Positions 25,544 through 33,117 of a DNA stretch of 64,000 nucleotides are shown piece by piece. Each line of letters begins with the position of its first letter. Positions within the stretch are counted from its first letter, which is position 1. Source of the stretch: JAJDTT01 sp022827025 (GTDB taxonomy: Bacteria; Acidobacteriota; UBA6911; RPQK01; JAJDTT01); assembly GCA_965203535.1 (NCBI GenBank), contig OZ241897.1, forward strand, positions 3,286,001-3,350,000, given 5' to 3'. Under the pieces are notes generated by a model. The model was not told the DNA's origin. It saw only the letters and a list, made by a program, of their open reading frames with translations, and did not search any database. The translations under genes and the position numbers were made by a program.

Positions 25544-26830
25544 ATGGCAAGACTATTTCCCTTTCGAGGCTACCGTTACGACTCCCGCTTGGTCCCGCGG
25601 TTGGACGATGTCGTCACCCAGCCCTACGACAAGATTTCTCCGGGCATGCTCCGGCGCTATCTCCGGAAGGATCCCCGGAACATCGCCAGGGTCATCAAGA
25701 ATCGGGACTACGCCGACGCGGCGCGGAATCTCGCCGATTGGATCGAGTCGGGGGTCATGCGGCGCGACGGGTCCCCGTCGTTCTACCCCTATCGGCAGGT
25801 CTTCGAGATCCAGGGGCAATCCCACGCCCGGCTGGGTTTCATCAGCCTGATCTCTCTGGACGAGGCGGACCTGGCCGTGCGCGGTCACGAAAGGGTGCTT
25901 CGCGGACCGCTCGAGGACCGTCTCAACCTGATTCGCCACACCGAGTCCAACGAGGGGCTCATCTTCATGCTCTATTCGGACCCCGAATTGTCCGTGGACC
26001 GGTTGCTCGCCCGATTCACCGAGTCCACGGAACCGGTGATCCAGGTCCATGACGAGTATGGGGTGAAGCACCAGTTGTGGCAGCTCACGCAGTCGGACCT
26101 CCAGGCGGATATGGCCGATGCGCTCATGAGGCACCGCCTCTACATCGCCGACGGTCATCACCGGTTCCAGACCTCGGTCGAATACCGCAACGAGTGTCTC
26201 GCCCAAGGCTGGCGAACCTCGGGTCCGGAGAGCTTCGACAAGCGGATGATCGGGCTCTTCAACATGGAGAGTCCCGGACTCAAGGTCCTGGCGACGCATC
26301 GCGGAATCAAGAACGTGGACGAATCCCGGATCGGCCGCCTCCGGGCCGGACTGGAGCCGTTCTTCCAGGTGGACGGCGTCTCCTCCTCGAAAGATCTGCC
26401 CTCGCTTCTGGAAGGAAACGGACACCGGGCGGGTCTCGTCCTCGGTGGTTCGGGCCAGGCCTTTCTGCTCCGGCTCCGAGAAGGGTCTCCCTCGGACCCG
26501 TCCTTCATGCCGGCCATCCAGGGACCGGCCCGTTCGTTGGACGTGAACATCCTGCACGAGGGCATTCTGGACCCGCTTCTGGGGATCGGCGCCGAGGAAC
26601 TCTCCAGCCAGAACTACGTCGAATATTTCCGGGATCCAGGGGAACTGATCGCAAAGGTCCGAAAGGGCGATCTCCAGGCCGGATTTCTGTTGAACGCGAC
26701 TCGCTTGGGACAGGTCAGGGAAATCTCCGATCTGGGCCAGAAAATGCCTCAGAAATCCACCGATTTCTATCCCAAGCTGTTGACCGGACTGGTCCTGATG
26801 AAGATGGAACTGGCGAGGGGGCCGGAGTAA
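25544..26830 (+). CDS. DUF1015 family protein
   Basis: A 428-residue cytoplasmic protein of the widespread DUF1015 (HTH-like, formerly Ta1353) family. Conserved blocks are visible: PFRGYRYDSRLV...VTQPYDKISPGMLRRYL at the start, VRGHERVLRGPLEDRLNLIR, the YIADGHHRFQTSVEYRNE block and MLVNPT-type FLLNATRLGQVREIS near the end. Function is unknown; co-occurrence with serine metabolism genes has been noted for the family. ATG 25544 is the only good start. The 89 bases before it hold no visible terminator. Confidence 0.9.
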   Translation: MARLFPFRGYRYDSRLVPRLDDVVTQPYDKISPGMLRRYLRKDPRNIARVIKNRDYADAARNLADWIESGVMRRDGSPSFYPYRQVFEIQGQSHARLGFISLISLDEADLAVRGHERVLRGPLEDRLNLIRHTESNEGLIFMLYSDPELSVDRLLARFTESTEPVIQVHDEYGVKHQLWQLTQSDLQADMADALMRHRLYIADGHHRFQTSVEYRNECLAQGWRTSGPESFDKRMIGLFNMESPGLKVLATHRGIKNVDESRIGRLRAGLEPFFQVDGVSSSKDLPSLLEGNGHRAGLVLGGSGQAFLLRLREGSPSDPSFMPAIQGPARSLDVNILHEGILDPLLGIGAEELSSQNYVEYFRDPGELIAKVRKGDLQAGFLLNATRLGQVREISDLGQKMPQKSTDFYPKLLTGLVLMKMELARGPE

Positions 26831-26906
26831 CTCGACTCCGGATTCGCCGCTGGGCCGGACGCGTATTCCGGCAAGGCTCCAGCCCGCATTTCCCGCCGGG
26901 GACGCC

Positions 26907-27668
26907 ATGATCGAATCCGAATTGGCCCGGCGCCTTTCCATCGTCCTGGTCCGGACGCGAAACCCCGGCAACATCGGTTCGGCGGCCCGCGCCATGGCCA
27001 ACATGGGCCTCCATCGCCTCAAGCTCGTCCGGCCGGTGGCGGAGTGGAGGGGGGAGGCCATGATGATGGCGTCGGGAGCCCTGGATCGGATGGACCCGAT
27101 CCAGGTCCACACCTCGTTCGATGAATCGGTGGCGGGAGCTCAGGTTCTGGTGGGCACCACCTCCGGCCGGGAGCGGCGAACCCAGCAGCCGGTTTACACA
27201 CCGCGCCGGGTCGCCCCCCTTCTGAAGCGGCATGCCCGAACCCAGGAGGTGGCGCTTCTCTTCGGTCCCGAGAACCGGGGACTGACCGACCTCCAGCTTT
27301 CCCGCTGCCGTTACCTGGTCACGGTGCCGTCGAACGACGCATTCCCGGTGTTGAACCTGGCTCAGGCCGTCATGGTCCTCGCTTACGAGATCAACACTTG
27401 CGGGGAAGCGGATCGACAAGTCCGACCCGGCCTCGTCACCCACGGCCAACGGGAACGAATGTTCCGTCACATGGAGCGCGTTCTGATCCGCATCGGGTTC
27501 CTGAGTGCGTCGAATCCGGACCACATCATGAAGGCCATTCGCCGGTTCCTGGGACGGGCGGACCTGTCCGAACGGGACGTCCGGATTCTGAGAGGAATCT
27601 TCAGTCAAGTGGACTGGTACGCGCGGCAGGGAGACCGGCTTCCGCCCGATCAGGTGCGCAAACTGTGA
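26907..27668 (+). CDS. SpoU/TrmH-family RNA 2'-O-methyltransferase (TrmJ-like)
   Basis: A 253-residue SPOUT methylase. The three family motifs are clear: motif 1 VRTRNPGNIGSAARAMANMG, motif 2 LLFGPENRGLTDLQL, and motif 3 VPSNDAFPVLNLAQAVMVLAYE that builds the trefoil knot. The C-terminal extension of about 85 residues is typical of TrmJ, which methylates the ribose at position 32 of tRNA. TrmJ is the most likely identity but other TrmH-family roles are not excluded. It lies 76 bases after DUF1015 and probably in the same transcript. Confidence 0.9.
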   Translation: MIESELARRLSIVLVRTRNPGNIGSAARAMANMGLHRLKLVRPVAEWRGEAMMMASGALDRMDPIQVHTSFDESVAGAQVLVGTTSGRERRTQQPVYTPRRVAPLLKRHARTQEVALLFGPENRGLTDLQLSRCRYLVTVPSNDAFPVLNLAQAVMVLAYEINTCGEADRQVRPGLVTHGQRERMFRHMERVLIRIGFLSASNPDHIMKAIRRFLGRADLSERDVRILRGIFSQVDWYARQGDRLPPDQVRKL

Positions 27669-27722
27669 CGGACCGTGACCCGGGGCGGGGACCGATGCCG
27701 GACGGTGGTGATCTGTTCGCCG

Positions 27723-28025
27723 CTACCGTGCCAGCCTGCTCTTGAATTTCTGGACCCGCCGCACCAACTCGCGAAACGCATGGGTAATGCTGGTGGAAGG
27801 GCTGGTGGCCGTTTCCCGGACCCGGATGGCCGTCTGGGGAACCACCAATACCAACACCGTTTCGCACTGCCGTCCCCGAGGCAGCATCTCGACCACGACG
27901 CGCAGATCCAGATCGTGAGGCTTGAAGCTGGGCAGAAGCTTGCGGACCTTGGCGCTCTGTCTGCCGATCAGGCTCTGTAATCTGGGATCCAACCGCAGAC
28001 GGCGCCCCTGAACCTCGATCTTCAT
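27723..28025 (-). CDS. Ribosome hibernation promoting factor (HPF/RaiA family)
   Basis: A 100-residue protein with the HPF/RaiA layout: an N-terminal strand MKIEVQGRRLRLDPRLQSLI, a basic helix (GRQSAKVRKLLP), a beta strand LDLRVVVEML and a second long basic helix ending VRRVQKFKSRLAR. It is the short form, without the C-terminal dimerisation domain. Such proteins bind the 30S subunit in stationary phase. The sequence is more divergent than typical, so the call rests on pattern and length. It stands alone and is convergent with the methylase gene. Confidence 0.75.
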   Translation of the reverse strand: MKIEVQGRRLRLDPRLQSLIGRQSAKVRKLLPSFKPHDLDLRVVVEMLPRGRQCETVLVLVVPQTAIRVRETATSPSTSITHAFRELVRRVQKFKSRLAR

Positions 28026-28079
28026 GAAGCCTTTACAAATTATACTCGGGACGCTCGGCGAGCATCAACTGACTTCCGG

Positions 28080-28169
28080 GTAAGGACGACCCTTGTGTGT
28101 GGTCGCCCTTTTCCTGGTGGCTTGATCCTGCTTGAAACGAAGAGGGCACCCACAAGGGGTGCCCCTACG
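28080..28169. repeat. R2 palindromic repeat, copy 2
   Basis: The left arm is degenerate (TAAGGACGACCCTTGTGTGT then GGTCGCCC). The right arm is AGAGGGCACCCACAAGGGGT then GCCCCTACG. The spacer is shorter than in copy 1. It sits between the HPF-like gene and the VCBS gene, which are divergent. Confidence 0.65.
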
Positions 28170-28224
28170 TCGTACGGGCTGATAGACTCCGCTGTCCTGA
28201 CCGCAACATCGATGGAGTTGTGAA

Positions 28225-31023
28225 ATGTACAAATCGCTGACGGTATTGGTGTTCCTGACGGTGCTGGCCGGACCGGCCCTGGGCCGGGACGACTACGAGA
28301 GTTGGATCACCCACTCCAGCTTCGAGGACTTCGCCTCGGGCCGGATCGCCGACGGCGGGACCAATCTCTACATCGCCCGTTCGGGCCAACTGGAGATGAC
28401 CTACCGTTGGGACCTGAACAACGACGGCTACCTGGATCTCCTGGTGATCCAGGACCACAATCCCCTGGAGAACACCGACGCCCTGGTCTATTGGGGCAAG
28501 AAGGGGGGACCGGAATCGATTTTGCCCCCGTTGCCGGACCATCAGCCGCTGGCCCGGCTCTTGAGGCAGATCCGGATTCGCGACCAGGGGGTCACCCGGT
28601 TGCCCAGCGACGGAGGCGGACGTTCCCTGGTGGTGGACCTGAATCAGGACGGTTATCCGGAGCTGGTCTTCTGCAACTTCATTCACAACTACTCGGTTCA
28701 CATGATGGCCCTCATCTATTGGGGCAGTCCGGACGGCTACCAACGGGGCCATCGCACCGAGCTTCCCACGCTTTTGGCCGGAGGGTTGGCGGCGGGCGAC
28801 TTCAATGGAGACGGCTGGATCGATCTGGCCTTCTCCAACCGGGGGATCGAAGGGGGTGAGCGTTTCGGCTTCGACCTCCACTTGGAATCCTACGTCTACT
28901 GGAACGGACCCCGGGGTTTTCGGAAAGAGGACCGCGCCGTGCTGGCCACCACCAGCGCTGCCGACGTGGCGGCGGCGGACGTGAACCGGGACGGCTACTC
29001 CGATCTCCTCTTCGCCAACAACAATTCGAAGCACCAGAGCCTTGTCCTCTACCGGGGCGGGCCCGAAGGGTTCCAGGCGCCCGGGGAACAATGGCAGGGA
29101 GGAGACGCCGTCGGAGCGACCTTGGCGGAGGTGTCCGGCGACCGGAATCCGGACCTGATCCTGGCCCACAAGGACGACCGGGTGACGGTTCACAAGGGTA
29201 CCGGCCGGGGAATCTCCCGCGAGACCTGGGTCGAGGTCCCGTCGCTGGGCGCGAAGGACAGCCGGGTGGGGGACGTGAACCGGGACGGCCATCCCGACCT
29301 GATCCTGCCCAACGAGCGTGGCGAAACGTCCTACATCTACTGGGGAGGACAGGATGGGTACTCTCCCGGCAGACGGCAGGAACTTCCCACGCTGACCGCC
29401 ACCGACGCCGTGCTGGCCGACTACAACGAAGACGGTTGGGTCGACCTGGCCTTTTCCAACAATCACGACGGCGCGACCCGCGACGTGGCCTCCTATCTCT
29501 ACTGGAACGGTCCCGATGGATTCCACGCCGCCTACCGCCGTGAGCTCCAGGGTTTCGGCGCCGTGAGCCTGGCGGCCGGCGACATGGACCTGGACGGGCA
29601 CCAGGACCTGGCCCTCATCAACCAGAACAGCGGGTCGCACGACCCCATCGACTCGGTGGTCTACTGGGGCAACCCCAGGCATCACTACTCTCCCGCCGCG
29701 GCCAGCATCATTCCCTCCAAGGGGGGGTTGGCGACCACGGCCGACCTGGACCGGGACGGCTGGGTGGATCTCATCTTTCCCGACGGCTCGATCTTCGGGG
29801 GAGGCGCCAACGGCTTCCGATTGGCGGCGAAGCTGGAGATGGAGCCGTCCAACGGAGTCACCGTCGGAGATCTGAACCGGGACGGTTACCTGGACCTGAT
29901 CTATATCGTCGGAGGCGCCCATCGGGAGCTGCCTCCGACGGCTCGAATCCTCTGGGGCGGCGAGAACGGCCACGACCCGTCGCGCCGGACCGATCTGAAG
30001 CTGGGAATCCGCATCGGACAGGCGGGCCGGGTCGCCGATTTCAACAAGGATGGAGCCCTGGACCTCATCTTCACCGACGTGGATTCGGGACACGTCGATC
30101 TCTTCTGGGGGAACCTCGCGTCAGGGTACAGCCAGGAGAACCACGCGGTCCTGAAGATCCAACCCACGTCCAGTCCCGAGATCGCCGACCTGAACGGCGA
30201 CGGCTGGCTGGATCTGATCTTCGGAGGGGGTTGGGACCCCACGCGGTTCGGACGCCCCACGCGTCAGGCGATTCTGGTCTGGGGAGGACGGGACGGTTTC
30301 CATTCGGACCGGATTACGGAGCTCGAGGCCTTCGACTCCCTGGAGCAGGCGGTGGCGGACCTGAATCGGGACGGGCATCTGGACATCGTCATGACCAACT
30401 ATCACGCCTACCACACGCGGACCCTGCCCGCCTTCATCTACTGGGGTGCGGACGGGGGCTCCTACAGCGAGTCGCGCCGCACCAGCCTGCCGGCGGAATC
30501 CTCCAGCGCCTTGACCGTCGCCGACATGAATCAGGACTCGTGGCTGGACCTGGTGGTCTTCAACCACCTGGAGAGGGGGGACCACTCGGTGGGCAGCAAC
30601 ATCTATTGGGGAGGGGCGGACGGCTACTCCTACGACCGGCGGCACTGGTTCCAGACCTTCGGACCCCACTTCGGCCGGCTCCGGGACGTGGGGAACATCT
30701 ACGACCGGCGACTGCGGGAGGAGTACGTCTCCGCGGTCCTGGAGGCGCCTGCCGGCAAGAGCCCCGGGCGGCTCCGGTGGAAGGCCCTGACCCCCCATGG
30801 GACCGGCGTCCAATTCCAGGTTCGAAGCGCGTCGTCCCGGACGGCGCTGGAATCGAGTCCATGGAGAGGGCCGGAGGGACCCGCCAGCACCTTCCAAGAA
30901 TCGGGAGCGGCGTTGCAACTGCCCGCGGGAGAGACCTGGTTCCAGTATCGGGCGATTCTGACGACTCCGGACGGCGGCAGCACGCCGGTGCTCCAGGAGG
31001 TCGCCATCGACGTCGGCCGCTAA
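28225..31023 (+). CDS. Secreted FG-GAP/VCBS-repeat protein
   Basis: A 932-residue protein with a clear signal peptide (MYKSLTVLVFLTVLAGPALG). About thirteen FG-GAP-like repeats follow, each with a calcium-binding DxNxDG loop such as DLNNDGYLDLL, DFNGDGWIDLAF, DVNRDGYSDLLF, DLDRDGWVDLIF and DLNGDGWLDLIF, and each preceded by a YWG/NGPDGF strand. The repeats should form beta-propellers with calcium bound at the loops. A C-terminal region of about 110 residues, ending with PDGGSTPVLQEVAIDVGR, looks like a separate beta-sandwich. Such proteins usually act in adhesion or polysaccharide binding outside the cell. ATG 28225 follows GGAG by seven bases. Confidence 0.9.
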   Translation: MYKSLTVLVFLTVLAGPALGRDDYESWITHSSFEDFASGRIADGGTNLYIARSGQLEMTYRWDLNNDGYLDLLVIQDHNPLENTDALVYWGKKGGPESILPPLPDHQPLARLLRQIRIRDQGVTRLPSDGGGRSLVVDLNQDGYPELVFCNFIHNYSVHMMALIYWGSPDGYQRGHRTELPTLLAGGLAAGDFNGDGWIDLAFSNRGIEGGERFGFDLHLESYVYWNGPRGFRKEDRAVLATTSAADVAAADVNRDGYSDLLFANNNSKHQSLVLYRGGPEGFQAPGEQWQGGDAVGATLAEVSGDRNPDLILAHKDDRVTVHKGTGRGISRETWVEVPSLGAKDSRVGDVNRDGHPDLILPNERGETSYIYWGGQDGYSPGRRQELPTLTATDAVLADYNEDGWVDLAFSNNHDGATRDVASYLYWNGPDGFHAAYRRELQGFGAVSLAAGDMDLDGHQDLALINQNSGSHDPIDSVVYWGNPRHHYSPAAASIIPSKGGLATTADLDRDGWVDLIFPDGSIFGGGANGFRLAAKLEMEPSNGVTVGDLNRDGYLDLIYIVGGAHRELPPTARILWGGENGHDPSRRTDLKLGIRIGQAGRVADFNKDGALDLIFTDVDSGHVDLFWGNLASGYSQENHAVLKIQPTSSPEIADLNGDGWLDLIFGGGWDPTRFGRPTRQAILVWGGRDGFHSDRITELEAFDSLEQAVADLNRDGHLDIVMTNYHAYHTRTLPAFIYWGADGGSYSESRRTSLPAESSSALTVADMNQDSWLDLVVFNHLERGDHSVGSNIYWGGADGYSYDRRHWFQTFGPHFGRLRDVGNIYDRRLREEYVSAVLEAPAGKSPGRLRWKALTPHGTGVQFQVRSASSRTALESSPWRGPEGPASTFQESGAALQLPAGETWFQYRAILTTPDGGSTPVLQEVAIDVGR

Positions 31024-31057
31024 TAGTCGGTGGAGCCAGTTCCCCGGAAACGGTCTG

Positions 31058-32959
31058 TCAATGCCAGGGAAAGCTCAGTGTCGGCGAATTGGCGTAGCGG
31101 CGCATGCTGATGGTCAGCTCCGCCCCCGCTCCCGGCGCCAGGCTGACGTGAAAATACCGGCCGCCCACCGTCCATTCCTGGTCGCCGATCCGGACTCCCA
31201 GACACTCGTGCTCCCCGTACGCACCCGTCTGTAGGATCAACTTGCGTCCGTGGACCGGGTTCAGGTTGACCAGCACCAGACGAACGCTGTCCGGCTTCAG
31301 TTCCGTCACCAGCGAGCCCACGTCGGGAGGGATCCCGGCCCGTCTTCGCTCCGGATCGAAATAGCGGACCCGGGTGTGGGGGACGTAGATCTTGCCGTAC
31401 AGGTGGCCGCCCAGCATGAGCCGGATCAACTCGTAGGGAGCAGCCGGATTGAACCCCAGCGGCCAGTCCGCCAGCCGGGTGTCGGGTGTGGTGAGATCGC
31501 TGCGAATGCCCGCGACCTTCTCCCGGATGAAAGACAGCTCCCGGCGCAGCGCTTTCTCGGGATAGTCCGGGTTCTTGCCCTCCAGGAAGGCGATCCAGCC
31601 GGTCATGGGGATGTGTTCCAGGTCATCGCGGTTCATGGACCAGAGGTAGATGTCGATGAGCTCGTTCACGAAACGGTGCGAACTCCAGTTGTACCAACCC
31701 GGTTCGCTGGTTTCCCTCTCCTCCCAGTAGAGCTTGCCGTCGATGGTCTTGAAGATGGGCGGCTGGGTCTTGGGTCCCTTGACCCCGTAGTTGTTGGGAA
31801 CCTGGATCTCGCCGTCCACCACCCTCTTCTGGCTGTAGATGTTGGCCATCTGACGGCGCAGGACGTCCACGTATCTCTGGTCCCCCGTGATCATCAAGGC
31901 GTTTCCGAACCCCGGCCACATGCCCTTGGCGAACATGTTCCGATGCGCCACCACCTTGTGCTCGGGCGACCAGGGCGAGAAGTCCCAGCCGTAGGTTCCG
32001 CCGAACCAGTTGCCGTCCGTCTCTCCTCCGATGCTCCCGTCCAGGCCGATGTTGGAGGGGATGTTGCCCCCGTTCTTCTCCGTCCGCTCCTTCCAGGCGT
32101 CCACGTATTCCACCAGCCATTTCTTGTACTTGTCTTCGTGCCCGATGGCGTAGGCGTTCAGGTGCAGTTGAGTCGCGATCAGATTCAAAGGGTGGTCGCC
32201 GGCGCTGTGCAGGTACTCGGCGCAGTGGGCCAGCATCTCGGGATAGGACTCTTCGGCGTCCAGCATCTCGTCGCGTCCGCCCGCGCTGTGCAGGATGTGG
32301 TACCGCCCCTTGAAGGGGTCGCCCACCCAGTCGTAGCGGGTCGCACGCCGGATCATGGCGCCCCGGCTGCCGTTCCAGATGCTGCGGATGACCTTGTGTT
32401 CGGGGTCGTAGTTGGGAGCATCCGGATCCTCGCCCATGTACATGCCGGCGAACCGGCGCATCCGGGTTTGGAAGGAACGGTCGCCGGGGTCCGAGAAACC
32501 CTGGTTCATGAAGCCCTGCATGCCTTCGCCGGTGTGGTGCCAGTCGGACATGGGCAGGAATTCCTTGTAGTAGGCTCCCTCGGCGGCAATCGTGGTCTTG
32601 ACGGTTTTCAGCTCCTTGTATTGGAGGAGGTGACCCTCGAGACCCTGCTTGTAGCGGTTCAGCACCAGGTCGGACGCCCCCAGCATGTGAAGCAGCGTCC
32701 AGTTGGCGTAGCACTCGATGGCATCGTCCGTGCCGTCCAGAGTGCCCCAGCGCGGTGTGTGCAGCAGGTAACCCCGCTCGTCGTGGTAGGTCGTGTAGAA
32801 TTCCTCCACGGCCGCGGCGTTGGCGTCCAGAAGCTGCCGTTCCAGCAACGCCCAGGCCGGCGGCGGCATGGGAGTCGAGATCTCGATGCGGGTCCCGGCC
32901 TGTCCCTGGCCGGTCCAGGAGATCCAAAACAGGCAACAGAGAATACGAACCTTCTTCAT
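31058..32959 (-). CDS. Large secreted protein of unknown function, possibly alpha/alpha-barrel
   Basis: A 633-residue exported protein I do not recognise. A signal peptide (MKKVRILCCLFWISWTGQGQ) is followed by a long region rich in Trp, His, Tyr and Gly motifs (for example HHTGEGMQGFMNQGFSDPGD, GWDFSPWSPEHKVVAHRN and WYNWSSHRFVNELIDIYLW). That pattern resembles six-hairpin (alpha/alpha)6 glycosidase or polysaccharide-lyase-like proteins, but no catalytic motif is certain. The last 100 residues form a likely beta-sandwich. ATG 32959 has GGAG eight bases upstream. It is divergent from the M6 peptidase gene and convergent with the VCBS gene, suggesting an unlinked promoter. Confidence 0.75.
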   Translation of the reverse strand: MKKVRILCCLFWISWTGQGQAGTRIEISTPMPPPAWALLERQLLDANAAAVEEFYTTYHDERGYLLHTPRWGTLDGTDDAIECYANWTLLHMLGASDLVLNRYKQGLEGHLLQYKELKTVKTTIAAEGAYYKEFLPMSDWHHTGEGMQGFMNQGFSDPGDRSFQTRMRRFAGMYMGEDPDAPNYDPEHKVIRSIWNGSRGAMIRRATRYDWVGDPFKGRYHILHSAGGRDEMLDAEESYPEMLAHCAEYLHSAGDHPLNLIATQLHLNAYAIGHEDKYKKWLVEYVDAWKERTEKNGGNIPSNIGLDGSIGGETDGNWFGGTYGWDFSPWSPEHKVVAHRNMFAKGMWPGFGNALMITGDQRYVDVLRRQMANIYSQKRVVDGEIQVPNNYGVKGPKTQPPIFKTIDGKLYWEERETSEPGWYNWSSHRFVNELIDIYLWSMNRDDLEHIPMTGWIAFLEGKNPDYPEKALRRELSFIREKVAGIRSDLTTPDTRLADWPLGFNPAAPYELIRLMLGGHLYGKIYVPHTRVRYFDPERRRAGIPPDVGSLVTELKPDSVRLVLVNLNPVHGRKLILQTGAYGEHECLGVRIGDQEWTVGGRYFHVSLAPGAGAELTISMRRYANSPTLSFPWH

Positions 32960-32963
32960 GGCA

Positions 32964-33011
32964 GACTCCTAGATTCCGTTTACGGCGCTACGATTTCTGC
33001 CGAGATTAACA
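32964..33011 (-). repeat. Possible degenerate R1 remnant
   Basis: Minus-strand text contains TAGGAGTCTGC, identical to the R1 flank plus end, directly upstream of the ATG. It also contains CGGCAGAAATCGTAGCG, which matches the R1 segment CGGCAGAAATGATCGTAGCG apart from three missing bases. The two pieces are in the wrong order for a simple copy, so this could be chance. The first piece doubles as the ribosome site of the unknown secreted protein. Confidence 0.3.
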
Positions 33012-33117
33012 GTCCGTGGCCAAAGTCGCACGCGGCGCCGGCCGTAAGCCGTGACGTCATTTCACCCGGACTGCTAAACTCCCCCTTTCAACCGACCGAC
33101 ACCGTTTCGGAGATGCC

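Noticed and set aside
28165..30093. Antisense open frame of 642 codons opposite the VCBS protein, with repeated Val-Pro-Val-like segments
   Set aside because: The repetition is only the reverse of the calcium-loop repeats on the plus strand.
28400..30560. DNA-level periodicity (DxNxDG codons), considered as a tandem repeat or CRISPR-like array
   Set aside because: Repeats are divergent at DNA level and match protein FG-GAP repeats in one frame.
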